DNA of 64,000 nt from Acanthaster planci (GCF_001949145.1 NW_019091381.1:3090694-3154693); one strand, 5' to 3'. Numbered from the stretch's first letter, positions 24,401-36,305 are shown. Notes: generated by a model not told the origin, from the sequence alone. Translations and numbers: made by a program.

Positions 24401-27400
24401 TCGCGCCGGGAGAGGGTAAGAGCCACTGTAAAAATTGAGATCCTCAGCCCACTTTTCAGCTATTATTCTCGGCCCACGCTCGAGCGATCACAGTGAAAGA
24501 AGGCAGACCCTGGCTCTTGTATATATGGTGATTGGCCTTTGTGTGTTGCCAAGAAATGTAAAGGCCGAAATTGCATCATAATCACCAGCGTCAAAATAGT
24601 CTCCACTTTGAAAAGAGGCAACGGGAAAGTGGAAGCATGAGTAGAGCCGCATGCCACCGAACAATGAGCCTTTTCAAAGCGTGCAGAGCACGCAGGGCCA
24701 CAAACCGAGAATTTGGGGTTTGGCAGGTGGCCTTCGGGGCCAAGCGAGGCTGGAATTCTTGGAGTCGGCTTTCGGAATAAAAAATTCCCATCGTCAAGGG
24801 GTTAAAGAGAGTTGCGACATGAGTGTCTCAATTAATGGGCCCAACATAGTGGATTATGTCTCAGTGCACATGGGCAATGAGCACACAATAACTGCATGCG
24901 GTACTGTACACATAACAGCCCGCCATTTTGTTTCCAAATCCTAAGGTTGGCACAACTCTCTTTATACGGTTCTGAAAAGCACTAAAAGAGATGATTGAGG
25001 GCAGTGTGGGTTAATCATAGCTTCTCCAGTTAAGATTCCTTCCTTGCCAATGCTTCCAATCAATTTTACTGAAAGTCACAGTTGACAACTAACAGAGGAC
25101 GAATTATGACCAAGGGTCCGACTTCATTTGAACTGGACGGCGTGCGATGCATTTGTGTCCGTTTCAAGTGGAGACATCAACTCCACTGCCGTATTTTTTT
25201 ACCTGCACAGTGGAATGTCCATAGGGTGATCCCTTGCCCCGACGAACAAACCCTTCTCTTTCAAAGCTTCCGCAACGGCCTTGCGTGCCTCAAAACGTTT
25301 CATGCCCTGATGACAAAATTACCAGAAAGATTTTCAGTTCAGCATGCACTAGCCAGAGCTGGGCTCCCCCCTTACATAAGGTACACATCGTTTACGCACT
25401 GGACGTCCTGGGTGTTGGATCTGAAAGTGCGAAACATAGCCTAGGACCTTCAGTAGGTCTCGGGAACAGAAATGAAATGACAAACGAGTACAGGAGAGAA
25501 TTTTTATCCTTCAAAATTAAAACTACATCCAAATTCATCATAACTTTATCCAAACACTACTTACACACAAAAAAAATCACGTGACCCATAAATCATATAT
25601 TTATATTTAATCTCGATACAGAGCCACAGTACAAAATTCAGTTGAAGTAATGGATGGGCGACTTCTCTGGAAAAGCAAAGTTTACCTTGAATTGTCTGCA
25701 GTCCTCTGTCATGCAGCCCGTATCATTGATGACCGTGACAGATGGCAAGTTGTGGCGCTGACCTAAGTCGTAGTCTCTGAAGTCGTGGGCAGGCGTGATT
25801 TTGACGACCCCTGATGAGGAGCATATGGATATGGGAGATCATTGCGATGAAATCATCACTACTCAAGTGGTGAAGTTTTCCGTCCCTGATTCCACGGGTT
25901 CTTCCGACACCTCTAATATTAAGCACCGCTTCATTGTCTTTATCTAAGCAGGTGTCTTTTGGGCTTCCAAGCTACAATATCATGCAGATTTCTTAGTTTA
26001 ATTACTATATTTAAGTTCTAATAAGTTGTGGTAAGTGTCAAACAGAAATGCAGCAAGGCAGAGGTACAAACAAACAGCTGTTATGATGGAATGAGCGTTG
26101 ATCAGTCCATGAATAGAATTTGAAGGATCTGTAACCATACAGGTAGGATTTTGAGGGAGTTTGGTAAGTGTCAAACAGAAGTGCAGCAAGGACATCGCAA
26201 AACTTTATCTGTGGAGATATGATGGACCGAGTGTTGATGCAATGTGTGGATGGAATTAAAGGGATTCATACTCAAATGTGTAGGAGTTTGATGGAGTGTT
26301 GAAACTGTCATGTTAAAATGTAACAAGATTGTGGTACAACTTTATCGGTTGAGATATGATGAACTGAGTGTTGAAGCAATGTGTGGATAGAATTAAAGGG
26401 ATTCATACTCAAATGTGTAAGAGTTTGATGGAGTGTTGCAACTGTCAATTTAAAATGCAACAAGGCTGTGGGGTACATATGAGATGGGCGCTGGGGCAAT
26501 GGTTAGAGGATAGTCTTTGCAGGATTTGTATCTCGAAATTTAGAATTCTTGAGGGTGAAATAGGCATCGTGACAAGGTCACAGAAAGGGTGTGGAAATTA
26601 ATACCTGTCCCAAACTCGCGGTCCACCGAGGGGTCTGCTATGATCGGCAGTGACTTCCCCATGAACGGGTGGTCCACCGTCTGTCCAATCAGATGAATGT
26701 ACCTCATGTCGTCGGGGTGGACAGCCAATGCCGTGTCTCCCAGCATTGTCTCCAGGCGGGTGGTTGCCACGGTGATGCTCTCATCTGTAAACAGTCAGAT
26801 TTTTTTAGGCAGGAACTCCTCATAAATTTATTCCACCATCCCGAGTTCAATGAGCAAATTTAGTTAACTAGAAAACAAACCAAACAAATCTCGAAAGCCA
26901 TCAATTCTAGATGCCGACATGCATCTCCACCAGTGTTGTAGTCGAGACCACTTAACACCTTCACAAGACCACACGAGACCAGCACAAGACCTCCAGTCTG
27001 CATTCAAGTCACAAGCTATTCAAATGAACTGCAACAAAAGCATTCCTTTGTCATTGTTCAACCTGTTACTTGTGCATGGTCTTGTGCATGGTCTTGCACA
27101 TGGTCTTGTGTCTGGTCTTGTGATGGTCTCGACTACAACACTGATCTCCACATGACAAGTTTAACGGCAGACAGGCCCATCACCAGACAGAAATAAGCCC
27201 ACTCACTGATCACCAAAAATCCACATCTTGCAAACATACCAAATAGCCAATAGACTCAAAAACAGGTAACGGCCAATGGGGATGCGTAACACTAACGGCT
27301 TCACAATCGGCCAACTATCAAGTCAATCCACACCAATCAGAAGTTATTTTGATCATTCAATCAACTGGCCAACCGGCCAGTCAATTAGCCGGCCAGTATT

Positions 27401-30400
27401 GACAGCTACTGAACAATCAGTACACAGCGGCATACCTGAATTGTGCACAGGGTAGGAAAACAGAGTCAGGGTTCCAAATTCGACAGGTTCGGCATATCCA
27501 GGTACTGTCACTGTTTTTCTGCCATCTATGGACTTGGATTCAACCTTAACGGGAGATAAGCCAAAACAGACAATAAAATTCCAACTTCCAGTTTAAAAAA
27601 ACTCTTGTAGATGAACAAAACTACTGTTCTTTCATAAATTGGTTTTGATAACAAGGCAGGTAATTTATATTTCTTGAATTCTTGCAAGCCAATGTTTATT
27701 CTCAATTCTAGCACTATGTCCAGGTGTAATGGTCAAGTATTCAAAACAGTATTTCTCTGATGCAATAAAAATGACTTCACCTCAATATCGGAGATCACCG
27801 ACTTGAGAGAACAGGACCAATTCACCAGCTGGGTGCTGCGGTAAATGGTTCCGTTGTCATGGAGATGTATGAAGGCCTCTCTCACTGAGTGCGCATAGTC
27901 CTAGCAACACACAGAACAATTCTATAACAAGACTTGAAGAAAGAGTTTCACGACTGTAAGAGAAGAATGTTGTCAAAAGAACTGGTTGAGACTAGCTTCA
28001 CACGAAACTGAGAAGGGAAATGATTGAAAATTGTTCTTACAAGGACAGTATCAAAATATATGGACATGGCTACCATTTCCCCGTGTCAGCAAACTTGATT
28101 GAAATTTTGGAATTGGTTGTACAAGACCATAAGAACTTGATTTAAGGCAAAGGACTCACAAAGGGAGGTTTGCTCAGGAGACGCTGGTAACCAACTCAAT
28201 GCTTATGTGATCTTCATAGCTCACAACTTCATAACTTCCCAGCTAGAGGACTTGCTCGGCAACATTTTCTCTTTGGATCTGCATTGTGGTTAAGACTTGC
28301 TAGTAGGAAGGGAAAAATCGTCATACCTCGTCCATGGTGAACTTTGACCGATCCCAGTCTAAGGATGCACCGAGCTGTTTCAGCTGTCGGTAAATCTCAT
28401 CCCCTTTCCTGGAGAATTAGATTTGGAAATGACTGAGATTTATATATTGTTACACGGCAAATGTAAAAAGTGGCCTATAAAAAAAATTGGGGTAAAATGG
28501 TGCAAGGTAGTTCAGTTGGTGAACACTTCAGTAGCAAGGTCTTGTCAAGGGTACCATACATTGCCAGATGGGCAAATGTGCGAATTAGCAAGTTTAACCC
28601 TCCTTTGGTTTTACAGCACAAATGTGCACAAATGCCCACAGTCACTGGTGTGCATGTGTTTTCTATACGGAACTCAAACAAGCACAGGTTCAGTGTGTAC
28701 ACAGTTGGGTGCCAGCACAAAATGACACAGGGTCTTTTGTGCAGTCCTCTTCACTGCATTTGGTTTACTGCACAATTATGCACATGAAACAGTGAAGCAC
28801 AGTTGTTAGGCAGCACTAAAGTGCAATTATTTCTAAGAGGGACAGTTGGTGCTGTGCACAACATGACACAGCTGTGCTTCATTGAGGTGTTTACCAAGTG
28901 AACCAAAGAGTGACTTCCGCATAGGAGTGGTTAAAGCAGGTTATTCATCAGTGACCCCATATTAGATAACCAGTTATTCGGTGGTCATTTTCGAAAGAAA
29001 GAACTGCAAAATGTGCAATTTCATAGCCAAAACTTATTTTATTGTGAGTTTATGCAAGTTTTTTTACTAGAATCAGATACTGGTAGAAATAAAATTTGTC
29101 CACATCTTGTTCGGAAACAAAACTCACTCCTTCTTCCATTTCCACACCTCCTCCGTGAACTTTGCCCTGCCCAGGTCGTGCCTGGTCTTCCGCTGGTGTT
29201 GCCAGAGCGACTTCTCCACCATGATCTGGGTGGCAATCCCGGCGTGATCACTGCCCGGTATCCAGAGCGTAGGTCTCCCTCTCATTCTGTGCCTTTGGAT
29301 AAGGCAAAAGGAAAACCAAAGTGCCTGGCTAATCTCACGCACTCAGACTTGAGCCCAGTACACTATTTTTCCGACACATGGGCCTGAAATGTTTGTCTTG
29401 CTGAAAATTATTTCAGGTTAAACAAGTCAAAAAATAAACCACTTTGTATGAAAAAGAATGAGCTTACCTCTTGTCCTAAATTTTCATTGAAATGAAGAAA
29501 ACTGAAGTTGACTAAAGTTGGATTTGATTGCATGATTTCTGGACTACTATTAAAGTACAAGCTTTCAACCAAACATGAGAGCTGTCCAATCCTACGGTGG
29601 TGGTTTCCTTATTTGTTAATGCATTCTTAAAACGAAGACGTACAAAATCTATGAAACATTCTTGAATTATGAGAAAACAGGGGTGTTCGACTTGAGGCTC
29701 ACCATCGGACTAAACTATCTTCGATGGCTACCATGAGCGTGTGGCCAAGATGTAGCATGCCTGTCACGTTGGGTGGGGGAAGGCATGTGACGTAAGGCTT
29801 GGCGTCCGCATTCTTGCCGGCCTGACAATAAAACAAGGTACACGTACAAACAACATTTGTGTCAAGCACTTCTCATGGCAAAACGGGGGTTTCACTAAGA
29901 CTAAATTGTCCCCAAAAGGCCAATAGCTATCCAAAAAGTACCAACAACTTTATAACCATTTCAGTCCATGACCCGAAACACATGAGCCTGAACTGTATTT
30001 AATACCACATTTAATACAAACCGCTTGTTATACAAAGTTACAACAACAGGAAAATATACTTGAATATCTTGGCATAAATAACATTACTAAACACAATTCA
30101 ATGCTTAACCAGTGAAATACATTTCTTTATTGAGCTTAAAATCTCTCATGCCAGGGAGAGGTAAAAATTAAGCAAAAGTGGGGGACAAAACCAAAGCTTG
30201 GGCCCCCTGGTCAGCCTACCGCGTACTCCGGCTTGAAGAATCCCATCCTTTCCCACCAAGCATACCAAGCGCTCTCCACGTAGGCAGGGCTGTAGGAATC
30301 TGGCAGGGGCACACTGGTATCTGAATATTAGCAAATGAAGGTAAGGGAAAGCCACTCCAAATTTGTGAAGTCTTTTGTCGTCGATAGGACATGGACAATT

Positions 30401-33400
30401 CTTTCCATTTTTCTGTGTGTATTCTAGAAAAATGTATGTCTAGGATACACTGTAAACCACGAATATGGGACACCCCAACAACCACAGGGAGTTATTTAGA
30501 TCTTTTCAAAACAGAAATAGGACTGTGGAATCCAAACACTTTTGAACTGCTTAGCCAAAAATGAGACAAATGTTACCAGAACAATGTTGAACTGCAACAA
30601 TTTTTTAAAAATAAGAATACAAATATTACATATATCTAAACATAAAATAATACTTAATACATACAATAATTGAAATATACATTCAAATGAGTGTGGCCTT
30701 TTCCCTCAAATTTCATAAACTGGAGGGGACATAAATTGTTTCAGCATTGTCTCACTAATTTTGAGAAAACATCAAATCTAAAATGTGTTTAAGCCTAAAA
30801 CCCAGTTCTCCAGAACGAATCAATTCTTTGCTAGCTTCAAGCATACGTGGTAGATTCAACTCCGGCAAGTAAACAGAATTGCCACTCTGATACCAAAAAA
30901 AAATTGATAAATAAACTTTACCGACCTTTCTTTTCACCGGGCATTGTCGGTATGTCGTAGGTAACAACCTCCTTCGGCCGCCAGGCTTTGCTTTGCTTTG
31001 CTCTGACCTGTGGAATTGCAGCAAAATCACACCTGGATCAATAACACAAGGCATTATGCATTGGTGTCAGGATCTGTGTGTCTGCCAACAGCAGTATCTG
31101 ACACCCATGTATAATGTGAACCAGTGAACAAATAGAATATGCTTTGGCCACTGGTGCAGGAGCAAGGTCTCGAAATGCACTGGGATGAAATCCAAGCTCC
31201 TGATCATTTCACAGGCCAACCATTCAGTGTACAAACCCTGTCAAATGCTCCACAGGTAAGAGGTCACTAGCCAATAAAAACACAGCCAAGGTCAGTTGTA
31301 CCAAGGTCCCCCCCATGTTTGATGACTTACTGGTCAGGGCAGGACAGACACTAATGGCAATCCTAGATCCTGAGTCCACATCAAAACCACCCTGTCCAGT
31401 TGAGTTGAGCAAGGTCACAGCGCTTCAAATGCCCACAGGGACAAATACCACAGTACCCATAGGTTATGTTTCACACCAAATTTGCGGGGGTGAAATAGAA
31501 TTTACAGCCACAAGACCATAGAGCTGACAACCAAAAAAGGAAATTTTGCCTCAGGTATCAAATGGGAGATGTTGCATAAACACAAACACAAAACTTGTGT
31601 CAATTTACTGAACCATTTTCAACAAAATACTCTTCAACTTCCTATGACTTCAGTTGTGATCACTTTGACTTGACCAGGGGAAAATGGACCCCACTAGCAA
31701 GTGGGGCAATCATACAGATTAAACATGGCCATTCTTAACGGCAAAATACCAATTTCAGTGTGAAACAGATTACCACATCGCAATCAAAGTTCGGTCTTCT
31801 TGTCGATATTATGATGCCAGTTAAAGGATCATGGGAACAGTTCCGGCTGTCATTTGCCACTGTCACCAAACAGTGAAAAATCTAAAGCTTGGCTATTCTT
31901 TAAAATTTGCCCGGTGGAAGGGGGGGGACCTTGAGAATGCAGTGGTGTTCGTCAGTGCTGATGCCGGGGATGCACTGAATTGAATTCAAATGGTTTAATA
32001 GTTTAATACATTTATGAAACAGCTGTATCACGGCGATGTGCTGAAGACAAATTCACAATAAAAGATAATATTTTCATAAAAGATGAAAATTCTTTATGAA
32101 TTAATTTAATTTCTCATAACAATGCTACTAATAGTATTACAAAAATCTGGGGACAGTGGATGAGAGAAACTGTTTATATTAAAAGGGAATACAGATTACA
32201 GACAGAATTCAAATAGTTACAAGAGTACCACTAAGAAATGTGTCAATATGGGCATTAAAAAAAACAGACCAAGATGAAATTAAGACAGACTTAAAAAACG
32301 AAAAATTAAGGAAAATGAAAAAATAATATCTAAAGTTAAAATAAATTAGGGAGGATAACCCCATATAAAATATGAAGGGAGGTATTTATTATAATTAATT
32401 TTGTTTTTATTCAGTAGATGAGTTAGGTACATGAAAGCGGATTCATTTTAAACTTATTTGGAAAATATGTAAGTGGAATCAGTCAAAGTGGGCAGGAAAT
32501 GACATGTCAATCCCATTTAAACATCACAGACATCATTTGCGAATTTCATAAAAGCCTGAAATTTTGAAATTGCAGGACAACTTCCAATAAAAGTCCCTGT
32601 ATCCTGTTAAATCGCCACTTCATTGGTTAGACAGTATTATTACACGCCAGAGAACTAATTCTTATTTAATCAAGTGATCTAAAACTAGCGGTGATCCCAA
32701 ACTGACACTGCTCCATAATAAAAAGACCACAGCTGCATTTTTTCTCGCTTAATCGTCAGATTTTTTTAACCTCTTGGTCACAATCACATGTAGTAGTAGT
32801 AGTAGTCGGGCCATCTTATCAGACGATTCCGGCATGAGGTGTCTTAACAGCACGGGCGTGCCTGCTTCCACGCCGTTCCTCCTGTCAGCGGACCCAAGCC
32901 TCTTGAACCCATTCTGCCCCTTGTTGGGTTAGGGCCCGCCATGTCTGACGATCTTGGGCTAGACGTTTCCAGTCTGCTGGGAGACCGGCAACACTAATGT
33001 TGCATTTCAACATGTCTTTGTAGTGAAGCAAGGGTCACAATTTTGCTTCCCCAGAGACAGTTCACTGTATAGAAAGGCCTTAGGGATGCGGTCATCAGAC
33101 ATACGTAGGACGTGACCAGCCCAACGAAGCTGTATTTGGGCCAGAATGGATCCAATGAAAGGCATGTTGGCTCGTTTTAGAACTTCAACATCAGTGATCT
33201 TATCCCTCCAGGAGATATCCATGATTGTATGAAGCTGTCTTAGCTGGACGGCGGAGAGCCTGTTTATGTGCTTTCTGTAGAGTGCGTAGGTTTCGGCCGA
33301 GTAAAGCAATGCCCTCAATACCACAGCCCTGTATACCCGACATTTTGTGCTGAGTTGAATACCACGCTGACTCCAAAGCCGGTCTTTCAGACGTGAAAAC

Positions 33401-36305
33401 GAGACAGCGCCAGTTGTTTTTCATAGCACGAGTTGCTGCTTGAACTTTTGCCTTAGCTTCATGCAACTTGGTGGTGCTGCTGCGTGTAGCTCTGCCAGAC
33501 AATTTTTGTTGACGGTATGTCCTAACAGCAGCAAACAAAAGGCCGATTGTGATGTCGTTTTCGTCAAACCAATCTTCATGCTTCCGTTTACGGAAATCTA
33601 ATACTTCTTTAGCCACATCATAGGCTGTTGAGCTCAGTTCTTCCCACTAAGCATTGCAGGACTTGTAAGGACCCACAAGTTTCTGCACGTTCTTTGTGAG
33701 AGAGTCTGAGGGCTAAGCACCATTTGCCAGCAACGTACATGTAGCTTGAGAGGTATCCAAACGCCATAGTTGGTCCCTTTTTGCCCTGGAGCGGTAGGTT
33801 TTCCTGATGTTTAGTCTGACAACTGTACGGATCATGAAATGGTCGGTGAAGCAATCTGCTCAACGCATTGCACGGGTAGAGCATATATCACATAAGTCGG
33901 CTCTGCGAAAAAAAACATAATCAAGGAGATGCCATTTTTTGGACCGAGGGTGTTGCCATGAGTTGAACCACTTGTCCGGCATTTCAAAAAAGGTGTTTGT
34001 AACAGCGAGATCATGCTCCGTACAAAGTTCCAGTAAGAGGTAACCGTTTGAGTTAGCTTTTCCATGCCCATGAGAACCCAACGCCTGGTCCCAGGTAATG
34101 TTGTCAGCTTCGACACGAGCGCTGAGGTCCCCTAGCATCATCAGCTTGTCTGTCTTGGGTACCTGTAATGCCTGGCCAAGTGTGGTGTAGAAATCCATCT
34201 TTGTCTGAGTGTCATGGTTCATGGTTGGCGCATAGACACTCAGAAGGGTGATATAATTCTTGCCAACAAGTGGTAGTCGTAGCTTCATAAGTCGGTCTGA
34301 GATAGCAACAGGGAGCGAATCTAGTCATTTTGTCAGGGTGTTACTGATGGCGAAGCCAACGCCAAACTGATGAGAGTCTCCTCCAGACCAGTAAAAGGTG
34401 TAGTTTTGTTCCTTTAATGACCCTTGTCCAGAAAAACCGAGTTTCTGACAGTGCAGCAAGGTCAACATGATATCTTGCTAGCTCTCTGTCGACAATGGCA
34501 GTTTTCCGTTCCGGCTGCTCGTTGTTAGCACAGTCAAGTAGGGTCCGCACATTCCAGCTGGAAAGAACCAGATGCATCTTTCTGTTCCGGACAGTCTTTT
34601 GAGGCAGTTACTCTTTCGATCGCAGTAATGGAGCCCTGCCAGATGCGATAGTCTGGCCAGGGTTAAGACGAGCAGGCTTTGTGTACCCCACCTTTTCCAG
34701 GGGCGTCCTCGGAATGAGGCAGGCAGTGCTATCTCTAAAAAGAGCTGCCTGGTCACACAGACAGGACCGAGCGCTGCCTCTGCTCGTGGTTGATGAGCGC
34801 ACGACCATCACGTCTGGGCCGCCCATGTGCAGGAGTCTAGCTAACAGCTTCCAGCTGCTCAAGCCTGCTGTCGTTGCCTTCGTCGCTGTTGCTGTGGGAC
34901 TTCCTCTGCTGACTTGGCAAAACGTTCGTCCCCAGGGCAGATGCCAGTTGCCGTGGAGCCCTCTCGGTGTTCCCAGTGGGACCCAGATGGAAAGGCAGGC
35001 TGACAATACGACTTGGCACTGGTGCTGCTGCAGGGGATACCGGAAGGGAGCTAAAATACGTCCTCAACTGCCTAAAGGGGCTCAGCCCTCGCAGTGACTT
35101 TCGCCGTCTGGTCAGCGTGTAGACTGACGCCTAGAGCCAAATCGTGAAATTAATCAACAACTCCACCATTCCCACTGCCGAATGGTTTCGGTGGGTTGCC
35201 GCGGCTAACAGGCCTCACCAGCCTGGGTTTGGAAACAGAGTTTTCCTTCTCCTAGGTGGGCTGCCTTCCAAGGCTTACGTGCCCCACCCGCCTGGAGCAA
35301 TCTGGTTTTGAGGCACCAGAAACCCGCCTTCACACCTCTGCCATCAGTTTTAAACAGGGTCGGCACGAGAAGCCAAGCAGGAGTTTGATTAGGAGAGGCT
35401 TTTTGAGACGCAGGCTGTATGGGAAAATTCACGGATAGGAGGATAGCTCATTTTCCCCCTACCGTCCCGACCATCCTAATCCTTTTGACCCCTTCTGACC
35501 GAATCACATATACATGTAGGTCTAAAGTAATAATGGGTTCAGTGTAAAGGAGTTTTTACCCATTTAACAGATTTTAAACTAGAGAAATTACAGCTGCACC
35601 TTGTTGGAAAGGAAAAGGTTTGATATCTGATCCCCATGTATGATTAAGACCTTGTGCACAAACTCACAAAGTCTGTGGGCCATGACACTTTGACAGAAAT
35701 GTTTGGCTGTAGGTGTGGTAATGATGGTGGGTTACAGCATGTATGGAATTCTTTGTGTTGGAAATGTTTGTTTAGTACTAAAGAAAGTAAATCTTTTAAA
35801 TAGGCCTAGGCCTCAGTTAATTTTAAAAAGAAACGAAAAGCAGAATTATAGACATCAGAAGCTAGAAGAAATAGGCTAGGCCTACCCCTAGTACTCCGGG
35901 TTCATCATCATTGATACCCACCCAGAGTTCTTCTAGAGGCTAGAGCTAGAGATGTGCACTTTTTTTAGACAATTCCACAGGCCTAACCTTTCCACTTTTT
36001 TGCAAGTGCGATGATTCAAGTTGGTCTTGCCTCTGTTGTCGTCTGCGCATCTTTTCAAGCTTCCCTTGCATCCTGTCAGACTTGCTGTCCTTTCCATCAC
36101 GGCCGTCGGCATAGTTGGAACCAGTTTGGCTGCTAGTGCTAACACAGGCAGCAGTTGTTGGTGCACAGCCGTGACTGCCAATATTGGCTCTGCACCACCT
36201 ACGTACATGCCGGCCGATACTCTCGTTCCGCAAGTAGATGCCTTTCTCGTGTACAAACCGGCAATTTATACCCAGGGATTTCGGTGCGATGCATGATCGA
36301 AACAT
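18459..36305 (-). CDS. VARS2: valyl-tRNA synthetase, mitochondrial type
   Basis: Twenty-five exons on the minus strand join in phase to 3291 bp (1096 aa; human VARS2 is 1063). In gene order: 36305-35988, 31007-30922, 30313-30220, 29821-29703, 29292-29128, 28408-28327, 27900-27781, 27544-27436, 26784-26605, 25810-25686, 25306-25203, 24251-24093, 23894-23804, 23391-23295, 22962-22892, 22760-22635, 22215-22111, 21956-21806, 21410-21283, 21061-20906, 20501-20295, 20123-20012, 19680-19508, 19165-19022, 18527-18459. The enzyme charges tRNA-Val. Class I signatures are HLGH (about 190-193) and KMSKS (about 696-700). The editing domain has [13 protein letters not shown] and [12 protein letters not shown], followed by [15 protein letters not shown]. 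The C-terminus is a tRNA-binding coiled coil. VARS2 rather than VARS1 is supported by the lack of a GST-like N-terminus, by KAWRPKE..YDIPT.PGEKK, by LW(I)PGSDHAG, and by [17 protein letters not shown] single dual-targeted enzyme cannot be excluded. Confidence 0.93.
18740..18928. repeat. TTAA-flanked MITE, piggyBac-like ends
   Basis: It begins TTAACCCCTTCGCTGCGG and ends CCGTGAAGGGGTTAA, giving inverted ends inside TTAA duplications. TTAA targets followed by CCC(C)TT are typical of piggyBac-derived non-autonomous elements. A second member lies at 24392-24805. This copy is in VARS2 intron 24, between exons 25 and 24. At 189 bases it cannot encode a transposase. Confidence 0.75.
22111..22215 (-). 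CDS. VARS2: VARS2 exon 17: KMSKS-motif exon
   Basis: Thirty-five codons in phase 0 at both ends. They carry [19 protein letters not shown], the second class I ATP-binding signature, with no substitution in KMSKS. The catalytic site therefore looks intact. Confidence 0.95.
22345..22515 (+). repeat. tRNA-derived SINE-like sequence
   Basis: A degenerate tRNA-like head (GGTTAGCAAAGTGGG, then CGCCTTTCAA, then GGACCAAATCC) is followed by a body containing GGGGTTTTCCTCCCACC and CCAAAAC. That body resembles a GGTTTCCTCCCAC-CCAAA block I recall as common in tRNA-derived SINEs of fish and other animals. It lies in VARS2 intron 16, antisense to the gene. Confidence 0.5.
24392..24805. repeat. TTAA-flanked MITE, piggyBac-like ends (second copy)
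   Basis: Starts TTAACCCCTTCGCGCCGGG and ends TCGTCAAGGGGTTAA, matching the ends of 18740-18928. Length is 414 bases and the interior differs. No transposase remnant was recognised. It is in VARS2 intron 11. Confidence 0.75.
26030..26470. repeat. tandem repeat of about 136 bp, roughly 3 units
   Basis: Landmarks recur at near-constant spacing. ATGATGGA is at 26083 and 26219, and GAGATATGATG at 26214 and 26351. The blocks GTGTGGATGGAATTAAAGGG and ATTCATACTCAAATGTGTA also recur. Units two and three are the closest pair. It lies in VARS2 intron 9. Each unit contains a 'TCAAACAGAA(A/G)TGCAGCAAGG'-type segment in the older copies. Confidence 0.8.
26932..27142. repeat. foldback element with perfect 19-bp terminal inverted repeats
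   Basis: AGTGTTGTAGTCGAGACCA at 26932-26950 is matched exactly by its reverse complement at 27124-27142. Inside, the left arm has several CAAGACCA-type words and the right arm has a run of GGTCTTGTGCAT-type 12-base repeats, so the arms pair further. A looser relative occurs at about 60820-61035. It lies in VARS2 intron 8. Confidence 0.85.
28497..28570 (+). repeat. weak tRNA-like / SINE-like segment
   Basis: AAGGTAGTTCAGTTGGTGAAC resembles a tRNA D-arm and A box, but no proper B box follows. It lies in VARS2 intron 5. Support is low. Confidence 0.25.
29703..29821 (-). CDS. VARS2: VARS2 exon 4: HIGH-motif exon
   Basis: Encodes residues 167 to about 206 with PPPNVTG.LHLGHT, the class I ATP-binding HIGH signature in its HLGH form, and ends in the split Trp codon of RWHRMRG. 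Donor GTGAGC; acceptor GTCAG. Confidence 0.93.
33007..33324 (-). pseudogene. LINE C-terminal domain fragment
   Basis: A 105-codon open stretch with the region after the reverse transcriptase: [32 protein letters not shown] and [16 protein letters not shown]. It terminates early by frameshift relative to the downstream [15 protein letters not shown] block. It is fused upstream to the linker after loss of the RT core. Confidence 0.8.
33860..34288 (-). pseudogene. LINE endonuclease-domain fragment
   Basis: An open stretch of 142 codons with the APE-type endonuclease motifs VYAPT, GDLSAR (usually GDFNA in relatives) and LDYVFF. The preceding N-terminal part (34577-34341) is in another frame, so no functional protein is expected. 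Confidence 0.8.
35988..36305 (-). CDS. VARS2: VARS2 exon 1: presequence-like N-terminus and charged helix
   Basis: This exon encodes 106 residues and ends in phase 0 at donor GTTAGG. Residues 1-40 have about ten Arg/Lys/His against two Glu, typical of a mitochondrial presequence. Residues about 41-65 are Ser/Thr-rich. Residues about 72-106 form a charged helix ([11 protein letters not shown]) before the conserved KAWRPKE block in exon 2. The start at 36303-36305 gives this presequence. The exon is separated from exon 2 by a 4.98-kb intron holding a LINE fragment. Cleavage and targeting are inferred from composition only. Confidence 0.75.

Larger units (their letters stand above)
32791..35480 (-). 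mobile_element. decayed non-LTR retrotransposon (LINE), RT core deleted
   Basis: Minus-strand blocks in order: an apurinic-type endonuclease N-terminus at about 34577-34341 ([20 protein letters not shown]); the rest of the endonuclease at about 34288-33860 ([22 protein letters not shown]); a charged linker at about 33616-33430; then directly the C-terminal domain ([36 protein letters not shown]) at about 33324-33060 and a final [13 protein letters not shown] block stopping at 32885. The reverse-transcriptase palm with its YADD-type motif is absent. The endonuclease is broken by a frameshift near 34390 and a stop, and a deletion shifts frame near 33040. The 3' end is a (CTA)5 tail (minus strand, 32791-32805). 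The 5' limit is approximate. It lies in VARS2 intron 1, same strand. Confidence 0.85.

Noticed and set aside
27061-27120. CRISPR-like short repeats
   Set aside because: Short imperfect 12-base repeats without unique spacers, inside a foldback transposon in an animal intron.
18459-36305. Cytosolic VARS1
   Set aside because: No GST-like N-terminal domain. KAWRPKE/PGEKK, PGSDHAG and the [16 protein letters not shown] block follow the mitochondrial VARS2 type.
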